NCBI GenBank assembly: GCA_012934845.2
Contig: WNNJ02000253.1
Location: forward strand, 97,952-161,951
Length of the DNA stretch: 64,000 nucleotides
Direction of reading: 5' to 3'
Origin: Pomphorhynchus laevis
Lineage: Eukaryota > Acanthocephala > Palaeacanthocephala > Echinorhynchida > Pomphorhynchidae
The notes under the pieces are model-generated. The model did no database searches. It was not told the origin of the DNA and saw only the letters and a list, made by a program, of their open reading frames with translations. Below are positions 34,118 to 43,895 of the stretch, piece by piece. Positions within the stretch are counted from its first letter, which is position 1; each line of letters begins with the position of its first letter. Both the position numbers and the translations under genes were made by a program.

Positions 34118-35603
34118 ATTTAATTTTTTTTTATTTTAAATTTTTATTATTAATAATAAATAACGAATACACATTATACCCGCAAATGGGCATTAGTTCA
34201 ACGATAGAAATCATTGTCTACAATTTCTTCTGAGAAAACCTGATTCAAGCTGTTTAACATAGTTCCGTCTGACTGTATTGCACCGTTCTTGCGTAAACGT
34301 GGGGCTCGTAAACATGCTGAGGCGGAGCGGGCTATTTCAATGGATATTTTCCTTTTGATCCGAGTGAGCGTTTCGGCGTATTCTGCATTCGTTCGGCGAG
34401 AGATTGCACCAGAAAGGGTTTTCAGTAATTTGATTGCCTGATCCCCCAATCCACCAGATGAAGATAATACGAACGGAATGAATGTCCCTCGTTCCACCTC
34501 CACTATTCTTTCATTGTATTTAGACAATTTTCGTTGTTCATTGTACTGAAAATTTGCTTCGAGAGATCTAGAGCTACTGGCCTGAGCAAAAACCGAAAAA
34601 ACCGTAACGTCTAGAAACGTCCGCTCAAACCAATCGTTGCCAAGTCCAGAACAAACAATATCAAGCCGGGCACTAATGTCACGTGTAGTTGTGCGTTCCA
34701 TAAATTTTAGATTTGCAGGTACTGTGCTTAGGACCGGCTCCGTGTTCACAGAGTTACACACTCGAGAAAGCTCTATGGCAAGTATGTCCCTTATAGCGTT
34801 GTGGCGTATAATAGGAAGGCCCCCGTTTCTACAAGCAAGTGCATGACTTATATCCAGCTTCTCACCACAAGGACAAAAACGATTCGTCAGGTCTGAAGGC
34901 ACTTGTCCATAACGGCTGGCTATGGCATCTTTGAATTGATTGGAAGATAGATTGTGCTTTTCGGTTGATAGAGGCAATGCACTTAACCACGATGATGCAC
35001 CTGATCGCATCGCATGCGTAATCGCGTTGTGAACTGAAGAATCGAAATTGTCAGCTACGCTATGTAGTCGCTCTTTCAACCTGCTCATTCGTATGGAAGT
35101 AATATCTAGTAATCTTGATTTTTGAATATCATATAGAGCTTCTGCTTGGACACCGATGTCATACGTTGATGCGAGAGATAATGAGCTATCGTACTCTAGA
35201 CTCAATGTAAAGGTGGGGTCCACAATTCCAAGTCCTCCCAGCTTTAAAGGAGATGTGAGTAACACCTTCCAATTCTGATTTAGATTCCAATCTGCGAAAA
35301 GGGGAAGAAGAACATCTCTAAGTGCAGATCCCAAGTCCGTTAACCAGTCTTCATGACACTTGCTTGTTCGTAAAGAAAATATCCATTTCATTTGGACTGA
35401 GTTTATCAGGCCGCAGTATGCAACGTGCGGATCGATGTTGGCAACCACTGCTAGTTTTCGCACAAGTGCGGTCCATTTGTATGCTTTCAACCGGATAGTA
35501 TCTTCCACAAACTCTGCAGACCCTATTGGAGCACCCAAGATCATTGTTCCGTTGATCGAGGTTTTGATGTCTGGTGAGGGAATATCATGAAGGGTAATAA
35601 GTA
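34118..35603 (-). mobile_element. RLE-type LINE, 5'-truncated copy 2
   Basis: Contains the open frame 34198-35544 (448 codons), beginning at LGAPIGSAEF just after the RT core and running to the C-terminus. It has LGGLGIVDPTFT, the zinc knuckle FCPCGEKLDISHALACRNGG, and the endonuclease blocks ARLDIVCSG, TFLDVTVFSVFA and EQRKLSKYNERIVEVERGTF. It is related to the intact copy at 30858-33878 but clearly divergent in sequence, so it belongs to another subfamily. It ends in ATTAAATACC on the element strand. Confidence 0.85.
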
Positions 35604-36003
35604 ATTTAGGTATTTAATAATTTTTTTTGTTTTTCGAAGAGAAGATTTATTCAAGAAAAAAAAAGTAAAATGTTCTACAAACTAGAAAAGTTTCTTGCAC
35701 TGTCAAGCACATTGTCCCGACATATTACTCAACGGAGTGCAGCTGACTTGTAATGATGCTGCTCTTGCTAGCGCTAGTCCCGTTTTGATCCTCAAATCAC
35801 GCATGCATTCGTTGTATGGCCGAGTAGATTTTATAGATTGACGCCTGCATATTTGTCGTAGCACCTTTGAAGCTATTTCACCAGCTCCACCGTTAGCTGC
35901 AAAAATTATAGGAAAAAAACAAGCTCTTTCAAATCGTGATATACGTTCACCGTATTTTCCGATTTTCCTTTGTTCGTGGTAGTGAAAGTACCACGAACAA
36001 AGG
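35604..36003 (-). mobile_element. RLE-type LINE, 5'-truncated copy 3
   Basis: On the minus strand the frame reads FHYHEQRKIGKYGERISRFE and FFPIIFAANGGAGEIASKVL, matching the endonuclease end of copies 1 and 2. The coding part stops about 100 nt before an A-rich 3' region that ends in ATTAAATACC. The 5' junction is a hairpin: 35967-35981 and 35989-36003 are perfect 15-bp complements, one arm being the element's own coding sequence. Confidence 0.82.
35967..36003. repeat. Hairpin at the 5' end of RLE-type LINE copy 3
   Basis: CCTTTGTTCGTGGTA, a 7-nt loop, then the exact reverse complement. The arm nearer the element is its coding sequence (YHEQRK codons). The other arm is an inverted copy added at the truncation point. 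Confidence 0.92.
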
Positions 36004-36085
36004 TATTTAATAATAATAATAATTTTTTTTGAAGAGAAGATTTATTCAAGAAAATAAAAGAAGTAAAATGTTCTATAATAATAAT
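36001..36085 (-). mobile_element. RLE-type LINE, 3' tail only (copy 4)
   Basis: About 80 bp shared with the 3' end of copy 3 (GAAGAGAAGATTTATTCAAG and AAAATGTTCTA on the plus strand), starting with the same GGTATTTAAT junction. It is an extremely 5'-truncated insertion. Confidence 0.75.
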
Positions 36086-36429
36086 AATAATAATTTAAAG
36101 TCAAGTGACTTCCATAAATTGCTCTTATGCAATCTTGCTAAATTACTTATTGTCGAAAGTACAACGCTCAATCAACGGTTTCAGTAAGTTATCTCTATAG
36201 CCTATATTGAAAAGTGTTCAAACCTTGGATCCCATTCTAAAATTTCTCCTATTAAACAAAAAAATTTGTGATGTTGGTAATATCATTCAAGTCGACGAAG
36301 CAAAATTTTTTTAAATAAAATACAATGGTAAAATCGTTGAGAAAAGTTGGATCTAGTTATGAAAGATGAAAGTAGAGAGTTGGCATAATATATTTGTTGA
36401 TCTTAGTTATGCTGCAAATTAAAAAAAAA
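36086..36429. other. Unassigned AT-rich stretch
   Basis: No motif or shared repeat was seen. Confidence 0.4.
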
Positions 36430-36882
36430 TTATTTTTACGTGGCAAATGCGTGCCAGCGCACGCTTACATGACCACAACAAAACAAAAATGTAAATCATG
36501 TGTCGAGAAGGTGTGAACGGATGAGGTGTTTTAATGTGATAAAGGAGAGAGCGCGGCGGACGTCGAGAAGGAGTTGATTCCAGGCGAGTGAAGCGGCGAC
36601 GAGGAAGAATCGGAGACCATAGTTGCTGGAGTAATTGAGAACGTGGAGTAAGAGGGTATGACGGGAACGCAGCGATAGCGAGGTGGGACGAGTGTCGTCT
36701 AAGAAAGGTTGATTAATGATGGGGAGCCGACAGCGATGAGACGAAAAGTTACGAGAAGGCGGAGTTTGATGCGGATGTGGATGGTGGGCCAGGACAGTTG
36801 GGCAAGATATGTGGATATGTGGTCAAAGCAACGGAGACGAAAGAGCACTCGAATGGCGGAGTTGATTATGCCTTCTAGGGGT
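36430..36882 (-). mobile_element. L2-like LINE (subfamily 1), short 3' fragment
   Basis: Matches the last 450 bp of the copy at 12806-15539, including the stem-loop GCGTGC-CAGC-GCACGC near 36450. It is 5'-truncated at about 36882 within the INxAVRVLF region. Confidence 0.9.
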
Positions 36883-37130
36883 CAAAAGTACGTCAAAGGT
36901 GAAAGTATAATTTATGCAGATTACTGCAAGGCATATTTGCAATTAAATACGTTAAGGTATAAAAATGATACAGTGAATCATATAATTCTGTGGACCCACA
37001 AAGCGTTATTTTTCAATACAACAAGTTTTTCGTTAATATACATTTTCGTTAATATTAGTTAATTAATATACATATTTTAGGATCTCATACACAAAAGATT
37101 GAGTCTAACTAGAGACCAATATAAAAGTAT
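36883..37130. other. Unassigned AT-rich stretch
   Basis: No motif recognised. Confidence 0.35.
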
Positions 37131-37372
37131 GTAGTGTCGTAATTTCTCTAGACACGCCTTCTGTGTTTAGCATTGTTGATCATTATACCCTACTCTCTAG
37201 TCTTCGTTACGACTATAGTTTCTCCATTCCTACTGTAGCCTGGTTTACATATTATCTCTCCGAACGCTCTTTTTGTGTTTACACAAACTCATCTTAATCT
37301 ATATTTTCATCCATTTCGCGTGGTGGTCCACAATGCTCCGTTTTAGGTTATCTTCTTTTCTCCCTTCTTTTT
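37131..37372 (+). mobile_element. L2-like LINE RT fragment, plus strand
   Basis: The plus strand translates as SVFSIVDHYTLLSSLRYDYS, AWFTYYLSERSFCVYTNSS and a degenerate GGPQCSVLGYLLFSLLF. This matches RT motifs A to B of the other L2-like copies. It is short and decayed. Confidence 0.75.
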
Positions 37373-37435
37373 AATAATAATTTATTTATTTAAAGTGACA
37401 AATGCGTGCTAGCTGCACACTATTTGGTTGAAAGA
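37373..37435 (-). mobile_element. L2-like 3' tail stub
   Basis: TTTATTTAAAGTGACAAATG followed by GCGTGCTAGCTGCAC on the plus strand is the reverse complement of the L2-like 3' terminus. Only about 60 bp are present. Confidence 0.75.
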
Positions 37436-37552
37436 GAGCCACAGGGTAGGCATTATTGAAAAGAGTAGAACAATCAGCCAAAATTAATAATTTCAGAATA
37501 TAGCGGAACTTTACAACATCATCGTTAATACGAGATTGGGCTGATGGTGCCG

Positions 37553-38525
37553 TTTAATAATAATTTATTTTAAAGTGGCAAATGCGTGCTAGCTGTACGC
37601 TTACAAGTCCACTAACTAACAAAAAACAACAAAAGTTATACAGATCAATTAGTTAAATTGTTTAAATGGGATCGGATTTGCATTTGAAGCACGGCAGGGA
37701 GGTTGATTGGCGTATATAAATGGGCAGATGATTCCACGAGAAATGAACAGCCACAAAGAAGGATCGGAATCCAAAAGAGGTTGAGTAGCTTGAAACATGT
37801 AAAAGAAGGGAATTACGGGAACGCAAAGAACAGTAAACAGGACGAGAATTATCAAGAATAAGAAGGTGGAGAAATGAAAGAGTATGGACAATAACAAGGC
37901 GGAAAGCAATGAGAAGAAAACGAATTTGAACACGACAACAAATTGTGGGGAAATCGAAAGGAACAAGATGGTGGGATGTAAGATCAAAACGACGAAGACG
38001 TAGGAGAATTCGGACGGCTGCGTTGACGATGAGTTGAAGTTGAAGAATAGTGGATTTATGTGAGTTAGAAAATGGACTAGGACAGTAATCAAGTCTTGAG
38101 AAAAGAAGATGAGATATGAGAGTCGTACAATAAGAGAAATAGATCAATCTACGAATTTGACGAAGGCTGCTGATAATCAAGAAAGATGATCATACTTTAT
38201 CTCTAACAAAAAGCTTAAGTGAAAGTTTGTTGTCGAAATAGAAGTCAAAGAAAACGAGATTGTCAATGCTAGCAAGAATTGCAGAATTTAATGATAAGGA
38301 GGGATATTCTAAGCCGAGGCATCGAGGAATGATCCACTTTATTTTGGATTTATTAGGATGCATAAAAATACGGAGAGAAGGAAGATGATTGAAAATTGAG
38401 GCAAGACAGTTGGAAGCAGAAACACTAAGATCATGAATACGATAACAGGTGCATGAAAATATATGAGAATGTCATCAGCATAGTGCATAACATGGAAGTT
38501 AAATGTATGAGAAATTGGTGACAAA
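37553..38525 (-). mobile_element. L2-like LINE (subfamily 2), 3' third, decayed
   Basis: Minus-strand pieces contain FSRLDYCPSPFSNSHKS, the AAVRILLRLRRFDLTS block and NFHVMHYADDILIYFHA (YADD box). The 3' stem-loop is GCGTGC-TAGCT-GTACGC at about 37585-37601. The copy is truncated at about 38525, next to a hairpin. Confidence 0.85.
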
Positions 38526-38558
38526 ATCATCGATCACAGACTTTTTGTGTGATCAATT

Positions 38559-38589
38559 CATATAGTCGATGCAAAGCATCGACTATATG
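38559..38589. repeat. Hairpin, perfect 14-bp arms, 3-nt loop
   Basis: CATATAGTCGATGC, AAA, then the exact reverse complement, just beyond the truncated 5' end of an L2-like copy. Confidence 0.92.
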
Positions 38590-38666
38590 TGAAACGGCTT
38601 TGTAAGTATCGACATATTCAATCAGATATCATTTACACTACACTGTGATAACTAATCTTAGTACAT

Positions 38667-40985
38667 AAAAAAGATTAATTTTTACATGTAAATGCGTGCC
38701 GGTGCACGCTTACATAACCAGGAAACAAACAAAATATGAATTGGGTGTTGAAAAGGTGGGTACGGATGAGGTATTTGAACGTAATAAATAAAGGAGGGAG
38801 CGAGGCAGACGTCGAGAGGGAACTGATTTAAGGCGAGTGGGGCGGCGCCGAGGAAGGATCGGAGACCGTAGGTTTTAAAGTAATTAGGAAGGTGATGTAC
38901 GATGGAATTACGGGAACGCAGCGATAGAGAGAAGTGGGGCGAGTGTAGTCTAAGAAAGGGCGGTTCATGAACGATGGTGAGCCGACATTGACTAGACGAA
39001 AAGTTACGAAAAGAAAGCGGAGTTGTATGTGGATGTAGATGGTGGGCTAGGAGTGTTGGACAAGATAGGTAATGTGTGGTCAAAGCGACGGAGACGTAGA
39101 ACACTTGACCGTCGGAGTTGATGATGCGTTGTAGGGGTAGGATGATCGATTTTAGGGAAGAGAAGCGATGAAAGAAGAGACATACAGGAACAGAAGTTTC
39201 TAAGTAGGCGGATACGGCGGATGTCACAGAGAATTAAGTTAGACGATCGGACTTTGTCGCTGACGAAAGGTTTAATGGAAAGGTGATTATCGAAATTAAA
39301 TGTTAATACAGTGAGATTGTGGACTATGGGGATTATTGATGCGGCAAAATGTACAGGGGAATGAGATATGCTAGGTTGACGGGGGGAGGATCCCCATTAT
39401 TTTGAACTTGTGTTTGTTTAGAACGAGACAAAGATGGGAGAAACGTTTGTAGATAGAAGAAAGACAGTTGGAGGCAGAAATGCCAATATCGTGTATGTGA
39501 TAGGCAGGTGCATTAACATAGATGATGTCATCAGCGTATTGCATGACGTTAAAGGAGTAAGGTTTGATAAACATAGAGAGATCGCCAAGTAGAAGAGAGA
39601 AAAACATGGACCTAGGACTGAACCTTGCGGGACACCGAAGAAATATGGATGGGAGGAGAGGATGATGCATTAGAACAGACGCGAAAAGAACGGTCGGATA
39701 GATATGAGGCAAGCCATGCCACGGAAGAGAGAGAACAGCCGTAATCATAACGAATGCGAGAACGGAGGACGGGTGGTCGATGATGTCAAAGGCGAAAGAG
39801 ATGTCGAGGGAGATGAGCATTGCCACGATGAATTTAAATTAGTTGGTAGTTGTAAACTTTCATGCAGGCGATTTCTGTGGAGTTATTTGAGCGGAAAGCT
39901 GATTGGAAAGGAGGGTACAGATTGGATGTAGAGAGATAAATGTTGATCTGTATTAAGTTAAGGCAAACGATGACGGATTTTTAGTGTAAATGGAAGATAC
40001 GACTGCGAATTGACAAGTTTAACAAGGTGGTGAGGAAAGGGTATATCGATGAGCATATGGATTTAAGTATGAAGGTAGGCAGGCGATTAGCAGGTGAGGT
40101 TTTGTTGGGTAAGGACATGAGTACAGATGATACTTCGGCAGGAGAGACAGGGAGAAGATGAAAGAATTCCGGAAGGATGAGGCGAGGCGACTAACAGTGA
40201 AATGGAATGAAGGCGGGGTTTGAGAGAGCAACGTGGATACTTTGGTTGTAATAAATGATGAATAATCGTGGGGAATGATGTTGCAAGACGAAGATGAGCG
40301 AGAAAGGATTGAGTTAAAAATATGCCAGAGAGTCTTTGAGTATAATGAAGTGTTGATTTTATGTTCTTAGGAGTTGCATGTGTTACGTAGTTGGTCACGT
40401 CTGAGAGAGCGGTGATAGACTCGAAAAACCTGATGGAGTCGACGCTTTGAGAGTAGGCATTGGATGTCAAACCACGGGGCACGTGCAAGCGACGGTGAGG
40501 GTGAGGCTGAAGGGCAACAGAAGATCGAGTGTATGTGAGTATAGATTCGAAAAGAAATGCAAAATCGTGATGAGAGGAATATGTTATTGTGGGAGAATAT
40601 TGAGATGATTTGAGTAAGGCGGAGCGTAGAAAGTGATGTCAAGATTTCTCCAAGGGCGACGTGAGATAGTAGGTGTGTGAAGCGAGGAGTGGTTGGAGGT
40701 GAGATCAAGAGTGACAAAATAGTGAACGGATAGATCAGTATTGGAGATGGATAGTGAGGTGTGGGCAGCAAAACGATCGTGAACAGCTATGTTGTCGATT
40801 CCCCCAAGAATATGTGTGGGGGCAGTATAGATGAGTTTTTAATTGTAGATAGATATAATGTTGATGAACCGGGTGGAATCGGTGGAAGAGGGGCGGTCGA
40901 GGCGTGTGTTGAATTCGCCAAGAATTAGCGAGGGACGGAGGACAAAGAACAGTGTGAAAGGAGGTCAGTGAGTTCGGTAAAACAT
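38667..40985 (-). mobile_element. L2-like LINE (subfamily 1), older 5'-truncated copy
   Basis: The 3' stem-loop is GCGTGC-CGGT-GCACGC near 38694-38709. Minus-strand pieces include ISLDISFAFDIIDHPSSVL, NVMQYADDIIYVNAPAYHIH and the endonuclease stretch near 40700-40980. It shows many frameshifts and small deletions compared with the copy at 12806-15539, so it inserted earlier. Confidence 0.85.
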
Positions 40986-41324
40986 ACAATAATATGAAAT
41001 AATTCTCGAATAATATGTATAAATGTGTAATAATATGAAATAATATGTAATAATTCTCGAAGCATACAATAATATGACGAGTACATGCCATGTATTGTGA
41101 AATCATTTCCAAATGATTTCACAATAGTAAAAAAACGTATATATACGTATATATATGTATATATATACATAGAAAGAATTGATCCACTCAATCTCGGTTT
41201 CTTACAGTCAAGCATCCGAAAGTTTGATCCTCTGGTTGTTTATGATGGTCTGCATTGCAAATTGTTGGATTTAAGAGCTAACGCCACCAACAATTTAAGC
41301 TAGATGTCGGAAATGCATTTTCAC
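40986..41324. other. Unassigned region with short repeats and a hairpin
   Basis: ACAATAATATGA-type repeats are at 40985-41075. A perfect 16-bp-arm hairpin is at 41093-41126, followed by TATATACG repeats. A plus frame at 41170-41303 (RIDPLNLGFLQSSIRKFDPL...) follows TTTCTTACAG, a possible splice acceptor. I do not recognise the peptide. Confidence 0.4.
41093..41126. repeat. Hairpin, perfect 16-bp arms, 2-nt loop
   Basis: TATTGTGAAATCATTT, CC, then the exact reverse complement. Confidence 0.92.
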
Positions 41325-41430
41325 AATGTCACAGAGGCAGCCGAAACGGCGTGTGATAGTTCATCTTACTGACGATGGCTGCCGGCTATCACATGACCGT
41401 CTAGGAGTGACGAAAGTTTGCAGACTGAAG
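41325..41430 (+). repeat. Dispersed repeat, copy 1 (inverted relative to 63475-63600)
   Basis: Shared blocks with the minus strand of 63475-63600: CAGCCGAAACG (GGCCGAAACG there), GTTCATCTTACTGA-type sequence and CGTCTAGGAGTGA. Function unknown. Confidence 0.65.
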
Positions 41431-41455
41431 AATATGCTCGATTTGAACTCTTACT

Positions 41456-41557
<102 letters not shown>

Positions 41558-41639
41558 TGCATTGTACGTTGTACACTATCGCTGGGACTCTCACAGGAGT
41601 ACAATAGATTTATGTTTATCTTACGATTTACACCAGCAC

Positions 41640-43504
41640 AAGCAAAATAGATTCAAAATTTTATTGAAAACGTTTCGCTCTTTGGAGCTTTGTCAATCTA
41701 GAGTGAGAGCACAATAAAGTTAACAATTAATAAAACAAAGTAATTGTTTAAGGTGGAATTATGTAATATCGACATCCCATTTGTAAATGTGTTCTGAATT
41801 TAACCCATGATTAGTATCTGTTAATAGTTGACCTACAATTCTCTGCTCTTCTATTCTTCTTTCTTTAGTGTCGTTAATACCATCCTTTATTATGATATAG
41901 TCAAAAATATCCGAATTTTTTGAATGTGCTGAAATACAATGATGCACAATCGCGTCGCGATGTGTTAACTGTTTATTTATATCTGATCTGCGATTATTAA
42001 GTCTCATATTCATGCTAAGTCCTGTCTCACCTACGTATTGTAGTTGACACAGTCTGCATGTTGCTAAATATACATTACCGTTTGATGCGCATGATGTATT
42101 GCCGTTTATTTTATATTCTAATTTCGTTTTGCTGCTAACGTACTTTGTAGCATTAATAACATTTTCACAACATTTTGTTCGCGCTCTTTGGCATTGTTTA
42201 CATCCCGACATATTTTTGTTTCCTTGTCTTTGGAATTTTGACCGTATTAACCGGCGACCGATTGTGTTTGTAGCTTTAAAGGTTATAAATACTCTTTTGA
42301 TTGGTTTTCCTATTTGTTTTGCTATATTACCTATTGATTCGTTAGCGTCGCATGATAATGATTGTAATGCCTTATGATAAGGGAAGACGTAAATATTGTC
42401 ACTGCATATTTTTTCTTTCGGCAAGTTTTTGGAATTTTTTAATAATATTAGACTTTTATTAATTGATCGATTAACCTCACGATAAGTATATCCTCTCAGA
42501 ATGAGCTGCTTTCTTAGATGGTCTATTGTATCTAGCTGTGATTTTGTTGTACTACATATTTTCAGGATTCTTGATGTTTCATTTATGATCATATTCATCT
42601 TAATGTGTTTTGGGTGGGCACTCAACGGGTGCAAATGCATTTTAGGACTACTGGGTTTCCTATATATTCTGGTCTGCAATGTATCGTTATTGTCCCAGTA
42701 AATAGACACATCAAGGAAATTAATCGGAACTGTTCTATTTATCGTAAACTTTAATGGTCCGAAATTGTTTAGATTGTTAACGAACTGTTCTAAATGTTCG
42801 TCACCATCTTTCCAAACTAGAAAAATATCATCAATATATCTGTACCATATAAATGGTTTCCATGTACATTGATGAATGAACTGCTGTTCGTAATGATTTA
42901 GATATAGCGTGGCATACGTGGGCGCAACAGGTGTGCCCATCGCCGTACCTATTTTCTGTGTGTACAGTGATCCATTAAATTCAAATGTATTTCCTTCTAG
43001 TATCAATCTTAGCCCCTCTGTAATTAAGGATTTTTTCTTTGTATTCCATCCCGCTTGATCTATCAACGATCCTATTCTCTTGATTCCATCTTCGTGGGGA
43101 ATAGACGTATAAAGATTTGAAACATCAAGAGTTAGTATTATGTCTTGTTTTGCTATGCTTGGTTTGTGATGATTTAATTTTTTCAGAAAACTGTATGTAT
43201 CCTTTAGATAGCTATTTGATGTTGACATTAAACTTTTTAGTGTACAGTCTAGGAATCTCGAGAGGTTCTCAGTTACTGTGGCTTTGTTGGATACGATAGG
43301 TCTTCCTTTACAAGGTCTTTCTTCCTTGTGAATTTTTGGTAAGAGATAGAATACCCCTGCACGATAAGGGATTTTCGATCGTATATCGTTTGATGTCTTG
43401 TTGTCGATAGCGCCTATTGATTCGTGTTTCAGTCTGTACTCTTCTACTCTGTCATATGTGCGTTTCAATTCGTCTTTTGTTGTGCGTTCATATGTAGTCT
43501 TAAA
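41640..43504 (-). mobile_element. Penelope-like element, 5'-truncated
   Basis: Contains an open RT plus GIY-YIG frame (41759-43504). About 62 nt after the stop, minus strand 41697-41670 reads GATTGACAAAGCTC-CAAA-GAGCGAAACG, a stem-loop ending in GAAACG that resembles a degenerate hammerhead core. The 5' end is cut at a TA repeat (43505-43530), which also separates it from the LTR copy at 43536. Confidence 0.87.
41759..43504 (-). CDS. Penelope-like reverse transcriptase with GIY-YIG endonuclease, N-terminally truncated
   Basis: The frame is open from 43504 (an in-frame stop lies just upstream in the TA repeat), with no natural ATG at its beginning. RT motifs: GVFYLLPKIHKEERPCKGRP (Penelope-specific), VSNLYTSIPHEDG (motif A), KIGTAMGTPVAPTYATLYL (motif B) and WYRYIDDIFLVW (motif C, YIDD). 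The linker has NMIINETSRILKICSTT and QLILRGYTYREVNRSI. The C-terminus holds a CKQCQRARTKCCEN Cys cluster and a GIY-YIG nuclease (NVYLATCRLCQLQYVGETGL, ending at NSEHIYKWDVDIT). Family members are usually about 200 residues longer at the N-terminus. Such elements insert by target-primed reverse transcription. No lesions were seen in the remaining frame. Confidence 0.9.
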   Translation of the reverse strand, partial: FKTTYERTTKDELKRTYDRVEEYRLKHESIGAIDNKTSNDIRSKIPYRAGVFYLLPKIHKEERPCKGRPIVSNKATVTENLSRFLDCTLKSLMSTSNSYLKDTYSFLKKLNHHKPSIAKQDIILTLDVSNLYTSIPHEDGIKRIGSLIDQAGWNTKKKSLITEGLRLILEGNTFEFNGSLYTQKIGTAMGTPVAPTYATLYLNHYEQQFIHQCTWKPFIWYRYIDDIFLVWKDGDEHLEQFVNNLNNFGPLKFTINRTVPINFLDVSIYWDNNDTLQTRIYRKPSSPKMHLHPLSAHPKHIKMNMIINETSRILKICSTTKSQLDTIDHLRKQLILRGYTYREVNRSINKSLILLKNSKNLPKEKICSDNIYVFPYHKALQSLSCDANESIGNIAKQIGKPIKRVFITFKATNTIGRRLIRSKFQRQGNKNMSGCKQCQRARTKCCENVINATKYVSSKTKLEYKINGNTSCASNGNVYLATCRLCQLQYVGETGLSMNMRLNNRRSDINKQLTHRDAIVHHCISAHSKNSDIFDYIIIKDGINDTKERRIEEQRIVGQLLTDTNHGLNSEHIYKWDVDIT

Positions 43505-43535
43505 CTATATATATATATATATATATATTTTATCC

Positions 43536-43641
43536 TATAAGGAAATAACTATATTTGTAATAACTATATATTTGTGACTGATATTACTTCCTTGTATTTC
43601 TAGATAGTTAAATAAAGATTATAGACTTGTCATTTACTACA
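43536..43641 (+). repeat. Extra LTR copy upstream of the second Gypsy-type element
   Basis: 106 bp, differing at two positions from 43776-43881. The 39 bp that follow (43642-43680, TCATATATCCGTTGTATTTC...) also follow the 3' LTR at 47692-47730, so the two outer LTR copies share their right flank while the middle one does not. Confidence 0.9.
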
Positions 43642-43775
43642 GTCATATATCCGTTGTATTTCAACATAACGTTTTATCTGTATTCTATTCTGTATCCTTT
43701 GTATAATTCGACTCCTTTCCTTAAACTCACCTTCGTATCTGTATATTCCTACACTTATTGAATCTAGTTTTGTCA

Positions 43776-43881
43776 TATAAGGAAATAACTATATTTGTAA
43801 TAACTATATATTTGTGACTGATATTACTTCATTGTATTTCTAGATAGTTAAATAAAGATTATAGACTTGCCATTTACTACA
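43776..43881 (+). repeat. 5' LTR of the second Gypsy-type element
   Basis: Begins at or just before TATAAGGAAATAAC and ends CATTTACTACA. It contains a TATATAT box (43804-43811) about 33 nt before the segment 43844-43856 that pairs with the primer-binding region. Confidence 0.88.
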
Positions 43882-43882
43882 G

Positions 43883-43895
43883 TTTATTTAACTAT
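43883..43895 (+). promoter_or_regulatory. Primer-binding region complementary to the element's own LTR
   Basis: TTTATTTAACTAT starts one nucleotide after the LTR and is the exact reverse complement of LTR positions 43844-43856 (ATAGTTAAATAAA). The placement is the same as in the element at 6799-10600 but the sequence is unrelated, so the pairing itself appears to be what is conserved. Confidence 0.6.

Noticed and set aside
42099-43299. Plus-strand frames within 42099-43299
   Set aside because: Antisense shadows of the Penelope-like ORF.
43536-43641. Simple solo LTR interpretation of the first LTR copy
   Set aside because: It shares its right flank with the 3' LTR 4 kb away, which an independent solo LTR would not explain.
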